Assembly (NCBI GenBank): GCA_021772705.1
Contig: JAJFLN010000411.1
Span: 1 to 5,683 of the forward strand
Reading direction: 5' to 3'
Source of the DNA: Candidatus Cloacimonadota bacterium
GTDB lineage: Bacteria; Muiribacteriota; UBA6191; JACPRK01
DNA: 5,683 nt
Shown here: positions 1-5,642 of the stretch, piece after piece
Numbering within the stretch: the first letter of the stretch is position 1
How the letters are laid out: each line of letters begins with the position of its first letter
The notes under the pieces: generated by a model
Database searches by the model: none
The model's input: the letters and a program-made list of their open reading frames with translations, nothing else
What the model was told of the DNA's origin: nothing
Position numbers and translations under genes: made by a program

Positions 1-1
1 C

Positions 2-262
2 TACAGTTGTGAGGTCACCACTCGTGAAGACGCCTTGGCCAGAGAGCGGCAAATCAAGAACTGGTCACGTGCCAAGAAGCGGGCCTTGATAGCCGAGGAT
101 TGGGAAAAGCTGCGCGAACTGGCCAAGGCCAAAACGCCGAAACAAGCGCCTTCAGGCCCCGCGACAGATGGCTCGGGGCGAGCGGGTGGCAGCTTGCTCC
201 AGCCCAAGATCACTAGAAAGCTGCTCCCCTCTATCGAAACCCCGGGGGACCCTGTAACGTAG
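2..262 (+). CDS. GIY-YIG nuclease-family protein, C-terminal part (start lies left of the window)
   Basis: The frame is open from the left edge to a TAG at 260-262, giving 86 residues without a start; an internal ATG is absent and the leucine TTG near position 50 is only a codon inside the protein. The stretch TTREDALARERQIKNWSRAK followed by KRALI matches the C-terminal helix region of small single-domain GIY-YIG proteins (YhbQ/UPF0213-like), where a basic REKQIK-W-R-KK-ALI block follows the catalytic core. The catalytic GIY and YIG strands themselves lie outside the window, so activity cannot be judged. After about residue 50 the protein turns into a Gly/Ser/Pro-rich tail that looks unconserved and probably is translated intergenic sequence. 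Family members are presumed DNA endonucleases of unknown physiological role. The stop codon sits in a 15-bp repeat. The family call is fairly secure; the tail is not. Confidence 0.72.
   Translation, partial: YSCEVTTREDALARERQIKNWSRAKKRALIAEDWEKLRELAKAKTPKQAPSGPATDGSGRAGGSLLQPKITRKLLPSIETPGDPVT
171..183. repeat. Small palindrome in the tail of the GIY-YIG gene
   Basis: GCTCG at 171-175 and CGAGC at 179-183 are perfect inverted arms around GGG. It lies in the low-complexity part of the reading frame. It could be a fragment of an intergenic repeat that has become coding, or chance in GC-rich DNA. Confidence 0.25.
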
Positions 263-270
263 ATAGGGTC
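248..270. repeat. GACCCT/AGGGTC inverted repeat at the end of the GIY-YIG gene
   Basis: GACCCT (248-253) and AGGGTC (265-270) are perfect 6-bp arms around an 11-nt spacer that contains the TAG stop. The right arm is part of the 15-bp direct repeat. There is no T tract, so this is a poor intrinsic terminator; it may belong to a small palindromic repeat. Confidence 0.35.
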
Positions 271-292
271 ATGGTAGGTAGATAGGGTCATG
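259..292. repeat. Two exact copies of a 15-bp direct repeat at a gene boundary
   Basis: GTAGATAGGGTCATG occurs at 259-273 and again at 278-292, a period of 19 bp with a 4-bp spacer (GTAG). Copy 1 contains the stop codon of the GIY-YIG gene and copy 2 ends with the ATG of the next gene. It could be an operator, a remnant of a mobile repeat, or a slip duplication that created the start context. No matching copy was seen elsewhere in the window. Confidence 0.75.
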
Positions 293-1279
293 AATGTAAG
301 ACTCACAGCAGTACGACGCATGAGTGCGGGTCTGTTGCTGGCCGGGCTTCTCTACGGTGCGCCCACGGCTGTCGTGGCCTGGACAAAGGCAGATCCGGCT
401 CCATTCTTTGAGCGGCTCGCCAGCATCGGGCTCTACACGGGCCAGATCAAGCGGCTCAACTCGGAGATCGAGATCTTCTATCGCAAGCCCGGAGGAGGCG
501 CGGAGGCGGTCTACGGTTACATCGCCGACAACATCTATGTTCCCTGGGCCTTCAAGGAGAAGGACTCCAGGAAGATCCGCTTCGACCTCCGGTCCAACGA
601 GATCAACACGTTCCTCCACGAGTTCGCCCACGCCGAGTTCGATGTCTTCGCCAGGGAGAAAGCCCCTCGGGGTTCCGTCGACTACAAGCACTGGGAGGCG
701 ACCAACTTCATCTGGTCCTTCATCTTTTTGGACAAGAAGCAGTACAGGTGGGGTGGACCCCGCTATCCCAGGATGAAGGCCTCCGAAGTGGCCAGCTACT
801 ACTTTGGCCACTGCATGATGAATCTCTTCCAAGGAGCCAGCGACCTGTACGCCTACAATCAAGGCATGGTGCGGGGTCACATCACCTCCTCGGCTCAGGC
901 TGAAGAGCTCGGAGATCGGTTCATTCTGCCTCCGAAGGACAGCGAGCGCGGCTGGCAGAAGCGAGTGGCCAACGAGGAGTACTGGAAGGTCGGCGCCAGC
1001 GATCTGGCCGTGTTCGAGGGCAAACCCGTCCACTGGGACGAGCAGGAGCACGTGAAGCTGCAGATCTATGACTTCTTCCTCGGACTCCTGCCTCCGAGGA
1101 ATGCCGAAGGGCTGGTGAAGCGGCTCAACAGGTCCCGGCACCCTGAAACGCTGCGCATGCGCCGGGAGATCCGCAAGGCCCGGATGGCTCGGGCCCGTGA
1201 ACTGGACGCCCTGGCCGCCGCCGAGGCTGATACCGAAGAAACCCCCGATCAGGCCTTCGACGAACTGTCAGGGCGCTAG
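290..1279 (+). CDS. Exported protein with HEFAH zinc-metalloprotease motif, family not recognised
   Basis: The 329-residue product begins with a basic n-region (R4, R9, R10) and a hydrophobic stretch at about 11-30 that ends VVA, a plausible signal peptidase I site before W31. An ATG at 320 would remove all the positive charges, so the start at 290 is preferred, although no good Shine-Dalgarno is seen before either. The key motif is FLHEFAHAEFD with H110, E111 and H114, the HExxH signature of zinc peptidases (two histidine ligands and a general-base glutamate). There is no metzincin HExxHxxGxxH extension. E166 in SEVASYYFG, 52 residues later, resembles the ExxA helix that gives the third ligand in gluzincins; that assignment is inferred. 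The C-terminal 50 residues are charged and Ala/Arg/Glu-rich, probably helical. The gene converges on the YwiC-like gene. A periplasmic or secreted peptidase is likely, but substrate and family are unknown. Confidence 0.8.
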   Translation: MNVRLTAVRRMSAGLLLAGLLYGAPTAVVAWTKADPAPFFERLASIGLYTGQIKRLNSEIEIFYRKPGGGAEAVYGYIADNIYVPWAFKEKDSRKIRFDLRSNEINTFLHEFAHAEFDVFAREKAPRGSVDYKHWEATNFIWSFIFLDKKQYRWGGPRYPRMKASEVASYYFGHCMMNLFQGASDLYAYNQGMVRGHITSSAQAEELGDRFILPPKDSERGWQKRVANEEYWKVGASDLAVFEGKPVHWDEQEHVKLQIYDFFLGLLPPRNAEGLVKRLNRSRHPETLRMRREIRKARMARARELDALAAAEADTEETPDQAFDELSGR

Positions 1280-1307
1280 TCACCTGGCCGCCGCGCCCCC
1301 TGAGGAT

Positions 1308-1386
1308 CACGGAGTTCACGAAGAACACTGAGATCACAGAGGTTCCTGGGTGAAAAGGAAACTCTGTGATCTCCGAACTCTCCGTG
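1308..1386. repeat. Long imperfect inverted repeat between convergent genes (possible two-way terminator)
   Basis: An inner stem pairs GAGATCACAGAGGTTCC (1330-1346) with GGAAACTCTGTGATCTC (1357-1373), 16 of 17 positions complementary, around a 10-nt loop. An outer stem pairs CACGGAGTTC (1308-1317) with GAACTCTCCGTG (1375-1386), with two extra bases on the right. Degenerate units of the same CTCTGT/TCCGTG type continue to about 1400. This type of CACGGAG/CACAGAG palindrome is, from memory, a common dispersed intergenic element in many bacterial genomes. It sits 29 bp after one stop codon and 30 bp before the other, so it could end transcription of both genes. Confidence 0.8.
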
Positions 1387-1415
1387 TAACTTCCTCTGTT
1401 ATCGCAGTTGAAGTC

Positions 1416-2237
1416 TCAGGCCCGGAAGACCATCACCACGAGGCCCAGGAAGATGACGGCGTGAACCAGCTCGACTCGCCCGATGCGAGCGATGGGACGC
1501 CTGGCCTGGCGCCGGACGGCCAGAGCGCCCAGTGCCGCCAGAGTGGGCAAGGCCAGGGGCAAGGGCGCCCAGTTCGGCAGCAAGCCCGCCAGGGGCCCAA
1601 GAGCCGTTGCCAGCCCCAGGACGGCGAGGTGAAAGAGGACATCCCCCTGGGCAGCTTGCCAACGATCTCGCAGGGGGGCTGTGCAGACAGGCTGACGGGT
1701 GAAGAACCGGACGTGAAAGGGGCGTCCGGCGAAGAAGGCGAGGCAGAGGAGCCAGAGGCCCAGTGTCTGCTGTGTCACATCGCCGGAGGCGCAGTACTCC
1801 GCCGCCGGCGCCACGAGACTGAGGCCGAAGATACCCTGGAGCTGACCCTTGAGGGTGAAATCGCTGTTCCGGTCCTTGTTGGCCAGCCCCGAGACGGCCA
1901 CGGCGGTGCCGATGACACCGATTGGCAGCAGGAGCCAGAGGCCGTGCCCCAGAATCAGGACGGCTCCGGCAGCCAGGAAGACCGAGGAGTAGGCCAGGGC
2001 CAGTGCCCGGAGGGGAGCTCGGCGCGGGTCGCCGGGAGAGAGGCGGAGGAGCAGACCGATCGCGTGCCTGGAACAGAGTCCGATACCGACTGCCAGGGCC
2101 AGGATGGTCAGGGGCAGGCTGATCTTGCCTGCCACGCCAGCTCCGGCCAGCAAGGATGCTATCGCTACCGTCCAGGCTCCGTGTTGCCTGGGCACCGTGA
2201 GGGGCAGGGCCTGCTTCAGTTCCGTCTTGTCGGGCAT
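1416..2237 (-). CDS. YwiC-like integral membrane protein
   Basis: The 273-residue product is strongly hydrophobic, with about eight candidate membrane segments (near 23-33, 42-54, 79-95, 98-118, 134-147, 158-170, 200-240 and 256-271). The motif PRQHGAW at residues 16-22 is the hallmark of the YwiC-like family, and two further family-type patches are present: GRPFHVRFFTR at 171-181 and RIGRVELVHAVIFLGLVV near the C-terminus. Length is about normal for the family. The biochemical role of YwiC-like proteins is not established; the Bacillus subtilis gene lies among anaerobic-respiration genes, and the fold may relate to UbiA-type prenyltransferases. I see no clear DDxxD-type prenyltransferase motif here. 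Only a weak GGA precedes the ATG, spaced closely. The 119 bp upstream hold no gene and only minor palindromes. The gene may be cotranscribed with the protease gene upstream, with a 286-bp gap between them. Confidence 0.85.
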   Translation of the reverse strand: MPDKTELKQALPLTVPRQHGAWTVAIASLLAGAGVAGKISLPLTILALAVGIGLCSRHAIGLLLRLSPGDPRRAPLRALALAYSSVFLAAGAVLILGHGLWLLLPIGVIGTAVAVSGLANKDRNSDFTLKGQLQGIFGLSLVAPAAEYCASGDVTQQTLGLWLLCLAFFAGRPFHVRFFTRQPVCTAPLRDRWQAAQGDVLFHLAVLGLATALGPLAGLLPNWAPLPLALPTLAALGALAVRRQARRPIARIGRVELVHAVIFLGLVVMVFRA

Positions 2238-2297
2238 GATCCGTCAGTTCGTCAGTGTGAACGCCTCCGGCCTGGAGCGTGCAACTTTCGTGCCGCA

Positions 2298-2310
2298 GGA
2301 CACAATGTCC
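2298..2310. repeat. Small palindrome upstream of the YwiC-like gene
   Basis: GGACA (2298-2302) and TGTCC (2306-2310) are inverted arms around CAA. It lies about 60 bp before the YwiC-like start codon and could be a protein-binding site, but short palindromes of this size are expected by chance. Confidence 0.2.
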
Positions 2311-2356
2311 GGGCGCCGCGGAAGGAGCGGTCGGTAGGGCGCGGGAATGGCCGGGC

Positions 2357-2524
2357 TCAACGGAGCTGAAGGACCACTCTGAATCCATAGTAGTCGCTCC
2401 GGCCCGAAGGACTGCCGTAGTATCGGGAGGCTGAGCGGAAGTACCTGGGCAGGTCGTACCACCTGCCTCCACGGAGTACCCGCTTGAACCCCGTGGACGG
2501 ACCCTTGGGGTCGACAGTCGGCTC
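2357..2524 (-). pseudogene. C-terminal remnant of a formylglycine-generating enzyme (FGE/SUMF1-like) domain
   Basis: The minus strand, in a frame different from the neighbouring protease, reads EPTVDPKGPSTGFKRVLRGG, then RWYDLPRYFRSASRYYGSPS, then GRSDYYGFRVVLQLR and a TGA at 2357-2359. This is the classic end of an FGE-sulfatase domain: DPxGPxxGxxRVLRGGSW, then R-S-A-x-R, then a YGFRVV strand. The usual RGGSW has become RGGRW. Upstream the frame meets a TGA near 2610 after roughly 30 unrelated residues, no plausible start is seen, and the remaining ~250 residues of the domain are absent. The intact family either oxidises a sulfatase cysteine to formylglycine or acts in other redox or ligand-binding roles; this piece cannot fold alone. 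Probably the scar of a gene lost by deletion or recombination at the end of the neighbouring gene. Confidence 0.75.
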
Positions 2525-4062
2525 TATCGCTGACGGATGTCCCGGGTCGTCGGCTCGTCGCCGTCCCGTTGCTGGCCGGCTGACTGCCGTTCAGTCCGCT
2601 GACGGACTCTACGAGCCCGGCTCTTGGCGATTCGATCCCCGAGCCAGGCCCGCCAGGCCTCCTCGGCGTCGGCGAGGGACATGCTGAAAGACTGCTCGAA
2701 GGCCTGGGATATCGGCACGCCCTGACCCCGGAGAGTCAGGAGCCGGACGAAGCTCGACACTGGGTTACTCCCCAGCAAGAACCGGACGAAATCATAGGAC
2801 TGGCCATAGGCGAGCATGACCTTCTCCGCCGGGAGGCGGCTGAAAGATCCATTGAGGTCCGACAGGGGCAGGAGGGTGTTCCTCACCGCTGCGTTTCCCA
2901 GGGCCTTGTAGAACCCCTTAGCCGCCAGCTTTGGCTCCTGGTGCATGGCCAGGCCCTCCTGGACCCAGGCTGGCAGCGACTTGCCCCCGGCCTTGAAGTC
3001 CACGATGTGGTGGGCATACTCATGGAAGATCAGGTTGCGATAGATCGGGTCTGACCAGGAGGGGTTCACCTTCAGTGAAATCCTGTTGGCCTGGTGGACG
3101 CCGCCGGCCCAGGCGATCTGAACTGCCGACTGAAACTCCGTGGAGGCGTAAACCGAGATGGTGACCTGTTCCATACCCTCCCATTGGGCGTCGAACTTGA
3201 GTCCCACCTCGTCGTAGGCCTCCTCGAACATCTCGAGGAACTTGTCCGCCAGATGGCCGTGGGTCTGGTCATTGAACTCGATCTTGAAGTGCCGGGCCTC
3301 GGTGGTGACGAAATCCCGTTTCACGGCGATACTCGACTGCAGGCCGACGTAGGCTTTCCGCATACCTGGATCGAAGGCCTTCAGCGCCCTGGCTCGGTCC
3401 CAGGCTTCCAGGGCCCGCTGCGGCTCTCCCTCCAGCCGGTAGGTCCTTCCGAGCATCACCAGCAGGTTGAAGTCTTCACCTCTGTTGTACAGCTCGTCCT
3501 CCAGGACACGGGTGGCCAGCTGGTATGACCCGGGATCTCGGGTCTGGCCGTCCCGGATGTAGGCTCCCACCAGATTGTTGATGATCCGGTCCTTGAACTG
3601 GGGAGGGCCTCCCAGCTCCCGGGCCCGCTCCAGCGCCCGGGCAGCATTGTAGTAGTCCCCGCTGTCGGAATACATGGCTCCCAGGTTCATCTGGAAGACT
3701 GCCGAGGTATCGCCCCTGTACTCGATGGCCTGCTCTTCGGCCCAAATGGCGTTGGAGAAGTCCTTCTGCTTGTGGTACTCGACGCCCATCTGGTTGTAGG
3801 CCCGGCCCAGGAGCTTGCCCAGAGCTTCTTCTTCCCTGGGGGACGTGGCCTGCCCCTGGGCGCCCTTCAGCAGGCCGGCTGCCTTCTCGAGCCGATCGAT
3901 GATCCCCATGCTTCGGATCGACTCACCCTGCCCGCCCCGTGCCGATGAGGGGGAAAGGTAGATCTGGGCCTCCCGGTACAGGGCTCTGCCATTGCCGGAG
4001 AAGCCGGAGACGGCCCCGGGTATGGCGAGGCTGAGGGCGAGGACGGTCGTGAGGGCGCGCAT
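2524..4062 (-). CDS. Exported TPR-containing peptidase-MA-like zinc metalloprotease
   Basis: The 512-residue product starts with a signal peptide (about 1-20, ending GAVSG). Residues 84-117 and 121-152 form two recognisable TPR repeats, with weaker ones near 156-191 and 195-230. From about 255 follows a gluzincin domain: HEYAHH at 347-352 gives zinc ligands H347 and H351 and catalytic E348, and WVQEGLA at 366-372 gives the third ligand E369. AYGQSYDFVRFL at 418-429 and AEEAWRAWL at 466-474 are also typical of the peptidase-MA-like family. All expected active-site residues are present, so it should be active in the periplasm or outside the cell; TPRs usually bind protein partners. The last ~35 residues are Arg/Gln/Asp-rich and look like read-through past the natural domain end; the stop overlaps the FGE remnant. 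No close Shine-Dalgarno is visible; the nearest GAGGA is 15 nt from the ATG, which lies in a 12-bp palindrome. Confidence 0.88.
   Translation of the reverse strand: MRALTTVLALSLAIPGAVSGFSGNGRALYREAQIYLSPSSARGGQGESIRSMGIIDRLEKAAGLLKGAQGQATSPREEEALGKLLGRAYNQMGVEYHKQKDFSNAIWAEEQAIEYRGDTSAVFQMNLGAMYSDSGDYYNAARALERARELGGPPQFKDRIINNLVGAYIRDGQTRDPGSYQLATRVLEDELYNRGEDFNLLVMLGRTYRLEGEPQRALEAWDRARALKAFDPGMRKAYVGLQSSIAVKRDFVTTEARHFKIEFNDQTHGHLADKFLEMFEEAYDEVGLKFDAQWEGMEQVTISVYASTEFQSAVQIAWAGGVHQANRISLKVNPSWSDPIYRNLIFHEYAHHIVDFKAGGKSLPAWVQEGLAMHQEPKLAAKGFYKALGNAAVRNTLLPLSDLNGSFSRLPAEKVMLAYGQSYDFVRFLLGSNPVSSFVRLLTLRGQGVPISQAFEQSFSMSLADAEEAWRAWLGDRIAKSRARRVRQRTERQSAGQQRDGDEPTTRDIRQR
2593..2608. repeat. Palindrome in the 3' tail of the protease gene
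   Basis: AGTCCG (2593-2598) and CGGACT (2603-2608) are perfect arms around CTGA. Part of it, CGCTGACGGA at 2597-2606, is repeated exactly at 2528-2537 next to the stop codon. Both lie in the low-complexity C-terminal extension, consistent with a tail built from formerly noncoding or rearranged DNA. Confidence 0.35.
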
Positions 4063-4071
4063 TCATGAATG
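4060..4071. promoter_or_regulatory. 12-bp perfect palindrome over the protease start codon
   Basis: CATTCATGAATG is its own reverse complement and contains the minus-strand ATG (4062-4060) plus a second, out-of-frame minus-strand ATG 4 nt upstream. It could be an operator for the divergent pair or could influence translation start. With no second copy in the window it may be chance. Confidence 0.3.
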
Positions 4072-4228
4072 ACTACGTCCTCAGGGGGGCCAGGGTTGCC
4101 AGTTTTCCGAGAATTGAAACCTTCCGCCAGACGTCCCGTAGTAGCGAGAGGAACGGGGACGAGAGCAGTCAGAGCGGCAGTGGCCGCCAGCAAGATTCCC
4201 GCCCGCAGGACCCGGAGGAGACTTGAGA
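4063..4228. promoter_or_regulatory. Divergent intergenic region, likely promoters for both flanking genes
   Basis: These 166 bp separate two genes that point away from each other, so promoters for both must lie here or inside the genes. The 4096-4120 stretch is the least GC-rich part and has TTGCCA at 4096 and TTGAAA at 4114 as possible -35-like hexamers, but no convincing -10 at 17-18 bp. Assignment is by position only. Confidence 0.35.
4214..4220 (+). promoter_or_regulatory. Ribosome binding site GGAGGAG that decides the start
   Basis: GGAGGAG ends 8 nt before the ATG at 4229, ideal spacing. A TTG at 4223 in the same frame would leave only 2 nt, so the ATG is chosen. This is the only strong Shine-Dalgarno seen in the window. 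Confidence 0.75.
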
Positions 4229-5224
4229 ATGAAAAAGGCGGCAGTTGTCGCGGCAGTGTTGATGCTCGCCGCTCTGGATATCACCTCGGCTGGTCCAACC
4301 GCCGAGGACGTGGCGATCGCCTACGCTCCAGTCATCAGGCAGAAGGTCTCCAACGACCAGGATTACCTGGCGTCCTTCAACTTCGATCGTAACTGGAACG
4401 CCTACGACAACTGGGAGCGGCAGGAGTGGGGCTTCATGCTCAAGGGCACGGTCTACTACTCCGTCGTCGAGACCGAGTCCCACTGGTTCGTCACCTACCT
4501 GACCTTCCATCCCCGGCGATGGGGCTTCTTCAACAATAGCGCCTGGAGCCAGGAGAACCAGCTCGAGGGTGCTCAGCTCGTGGTCGAGAAGAACGGTGAG
4601 CCTGTGGGAAGGCCTCTCCTGGTGGAGACCTTCGACGGCAGCGACTTCCGTCGCTATCAGGCCAGCGGTTCCGTCAGGTCTCTGGGTGGACAGTTCCACG
4701 ATGCCGTCGCCTTCGAAGGAAGCCACCCCATCCTCAAGATCGCCAACAAGGGCCACAAGCTCCGGGCCTCCACGCCGAAGGAGACCATCGTCAACAAGGG
4801 CGAGGTCGTCTATCGCTACACCGGCAAGGCCGAGGAGCCCAAAAAGGGCCAGACCACAGCTGGCTACGCCCTGGTCCGTATCGTCGACAGCTTCTGGGCC
4901 CGCCGTGACAGAGTGGGCAAGGGCAAGACCTACGGCGCCTCCGTGGAGACCCCCTACGGCGTCGTCGGAGCTGCTCTCGGCGGAGACAACTACAAGGCCA
5001 ACGCAGCCAGGATGCCCTGGACCTGGCGGGCCGATGACGCCGAGACGCTTCACGACAGCGACTGGCTCTTCGATCCGGCCTACGCCTTCAGCCAGCGGTA
5101 CGAGGGCGACCGGGAGTTCAGCTCCGTCTACGTGAACCACCCCTACGCCTCCGAGCAGGGCTCCCCGGAAGTCCGGGCCCGGCAGAGCTCCAAGTTCCAG
5201 GCGCTCTACGCCTCGATGGACTGA
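4229..5224 (+). CDS. Exported protein of unknown function (Vps62/NPP1-like in outline)
   Basis: The 331-residue product has a short Lys-rich n-region, a hydrophobic core to about residue 16 and a TSA/GP cleavage site near 21. The mature part opens with AIAYAPVIRQKV, then FNFDRNWNAYDNWE (51-64), GTVYYSVVETESHWFVTY (73-90), LTFHPRRW (91-98) and ENQLEGAQLVV (109-119), and later SDWLFDPAYAFSQRY (277-291). This order (dry-land acidic DxxWN motif, YYSVVET-H strand, HPR, then E-N-x-x-E-G) matches a conserved secreted bacterial protein family I remember only as hypothetical; its core recalls the Vps62 and necrosis-inducing NPP1 folds, where a DWE-type motif binds metal. That link is tentative. The usual His before E-N appears as Gln here (SQEN). 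No enzymatic role can be assigned. The gene is transcribed alone, divergent from the protease, and ends before a strong hairpin. Confidence 0.8.
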   Translation: MKKAAVVAAVLMLAALDITSAGPTAEDVAIAYAPVIRQKVSNDQDYLASFNFDRNWNAYDNWERQEWGFMLKGTVYYSVVETESHWFVTYLTFHPRRWGFFNNSAWSQENQLEGAQLVVEKNGEPVGRPLLVETFDGSDFRRYQASGSVRSLGGQFHDAVAFEGSHPILKIANKGHKLRASTPKETIVNKGEVVYRYTGKAEEPKKGQTTAGYALVRIVDSFWARRDRVGKGKTYGASVETPYGVVGAALGGDNYKANAARMPWTWRADDAETLHDSDWLFDPAYAFSQRYEGDREFSSVYVNHPYASEQGSPEVRARQSSKFQALYASMD

Positions 5225-5245
5225 TAGTCCTTCCAGCGAACACCA

Positions 5246-5269
5246 AGGCGCTCCTCTTCAGGGGCGCCT
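5246..5269 (+). terminator. Hairpin terminator after the secreted-protein gene
   Basis: AGGCGCTCCT (5246-5255) pairs with AGGGGCGCCT (5260-5269), ten pairs including one T-G wobble, around a CTTC tetraloop. A short CGTTTC follows, so the T tract is weak. It starts 21 bp after the stop codon, and the stability and position favour a terminator for this gene. Confidence 0.7.
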
Positions 5270-5327
5270 CGTTTCACGTCCGGGACCTGCTCGCGGCCCA
5301 TCGGGCCCGCCTGTGCTGCAGCTAGTG

Positions 5328-5340
5328 CCTGTTCGACAGG
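5328..5340. repeat. Small hairpin CCTGTTCGACAGG
   Basis: CCTGT and ACAGG pair around TCG. With the following TTCAC, the right half (TTCGACAGGTTCAC) resembles a minus-strand unit of the dispersed repeat found further right. Confidence 0.45.
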
Positions 5341-5355
5341 TTCACATGCCTCCCC

Positions 5356-5435
5356 GTTCAGCCCGAGCCTGTCGAGGGCCTCTGTCGAGGGCCTCTGCTG
5401 CTCCAACACTGGCCCTCGACAGGCTCGGGCCGAAC
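5356..5435. repeat. Near-perfect 25-bp inverted repeat with 30-nt loop
   Basis: The arms 5356-5380 and 5411-5435 are complementary at 24 of 25 positions; the only mismatch pairs A5360 with C5431. Each arm contains CCGAGCCTGTCGAGGGCC or its complement, and the left arm agrees with the repeat unit at 5571-5593 at 18 of 23 positions. The arms are therefore two opposed copies of a REP-like dispersed repeat. The loop holds part of a 13-bp tandem duplication. Confidence 0.85.
5369..5397. repeat. 13-bp tandem duplication inside the inverted repeat
   Basis: CTGTCGAGGGCCT occurs at 5369-5381 and 5382-5394, followed by CTG, so about 2.2 copies. It overlaps the end of the left arm and probably arose by slippage, giving the right arm two alternative pairing partners. 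Confidence 0.8.
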
Positions 5436-5523
5436 GGATGGGGGTTTCCGGGCGGCAACTAGTGTGGTGGTCCGCTGTTTCCTTTACATATGATGCCTGT
5501 CCATAAAACCGTTCTCCCCACTA
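5436..5523. other. Gene-free stretch between repeats
   Basis: No reading frame with coding character is seen. GCAACTAGTG at 5455-5464 echoes GCAGCTAGTG at 5318-5327, flanking the inverted repeat on both sides with 9 of 10 bases shared; this could be an old target duplication, but the match is short. The part from 5475 to 5520 is richer in A and T than its surroundings. Confidence 0.3.
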
Positions 5524-5539
5524 TGGATGCCCGCATCCA
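5524..5539. repeat. Palindrome TGGATGC-CC-GCATCCA
   Basis: Seven-base arms (5524-5530 and 5533-5539) are perfectly complementary around CC. The sequence resembles the TGGATGCCCGC-type dispersed palindromes of many proteobacterial intergenic regions, recalled from general knowledge. Confidence 0.5.
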
Positions 5540-5570
5540 GGACGACTGTATGGCCGAGTTTTCCCGATCC

Positions 5571-5617
5571 GTTCGTCCTGAGCCTGTCGAAGCTTGTGCT
5601 GAGCTACGCCGAAGGGG
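5571..5617 (+). repeat. Dispersed repeat, two adjacent degenerate units
   Basis: Unit one, 5571-5593, reads GTTCGTCCTGAGCCTGTCGA then AGC; unit two, 5594-5617, shares CTGAGC, then CGCCGAAGG. The GTTCGTCCTGAGCCTGTCGAAG motif is a very widespread REP-like intergenic repeat in high-GC bacteria. Confidence 0.75.
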
Positions 5618-5642
5618 ATGATTGGAGCGGGAGGCCATTTCG

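Noticed and set aside
269..1141. 290-residue open frame on the minus strand opposite the HEFAH gene
   Set aside because: No signal peptide, domain or ribosome site; composition is that of an antisense shadow of a GC-rich gene, and the plus-strand product has clear motifs.
1350..2472. Long open frames on both strands (339 residues + and 357 residues -) over the YwiC-like gene
   Set aside because: Both are low-complexity Gln/Gly or Arg/Pro-rich shadows, while the chosen frame shows the family motif and membrane segments.
4081..4160. A second FGE-like tail on the minus strand (SRYYGTSGGR, compare SRYYGSPSGR in the real remnant; 14 of 16 bases shared around CTACTACGG)
   Set aside because: The similarity stops after RYYG, no RVLRGG or GFRV strand follows, and a 14/16 match is expected several times by chance in a window of this size.
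4169..5140. 323-residue minus-strand frame opposite the secreted-protein gene
   Set aside because: Rich in Val/Leu/Gly with no recognisable domain; the plus-strand gene has ribosome site, signal peptide and terminator.
5206..5409. 67-residue minus-strand frame near the right end
   Set aside because: It runs through the terminator hairpin and the inverted repeat and has no ribosome site or domain.
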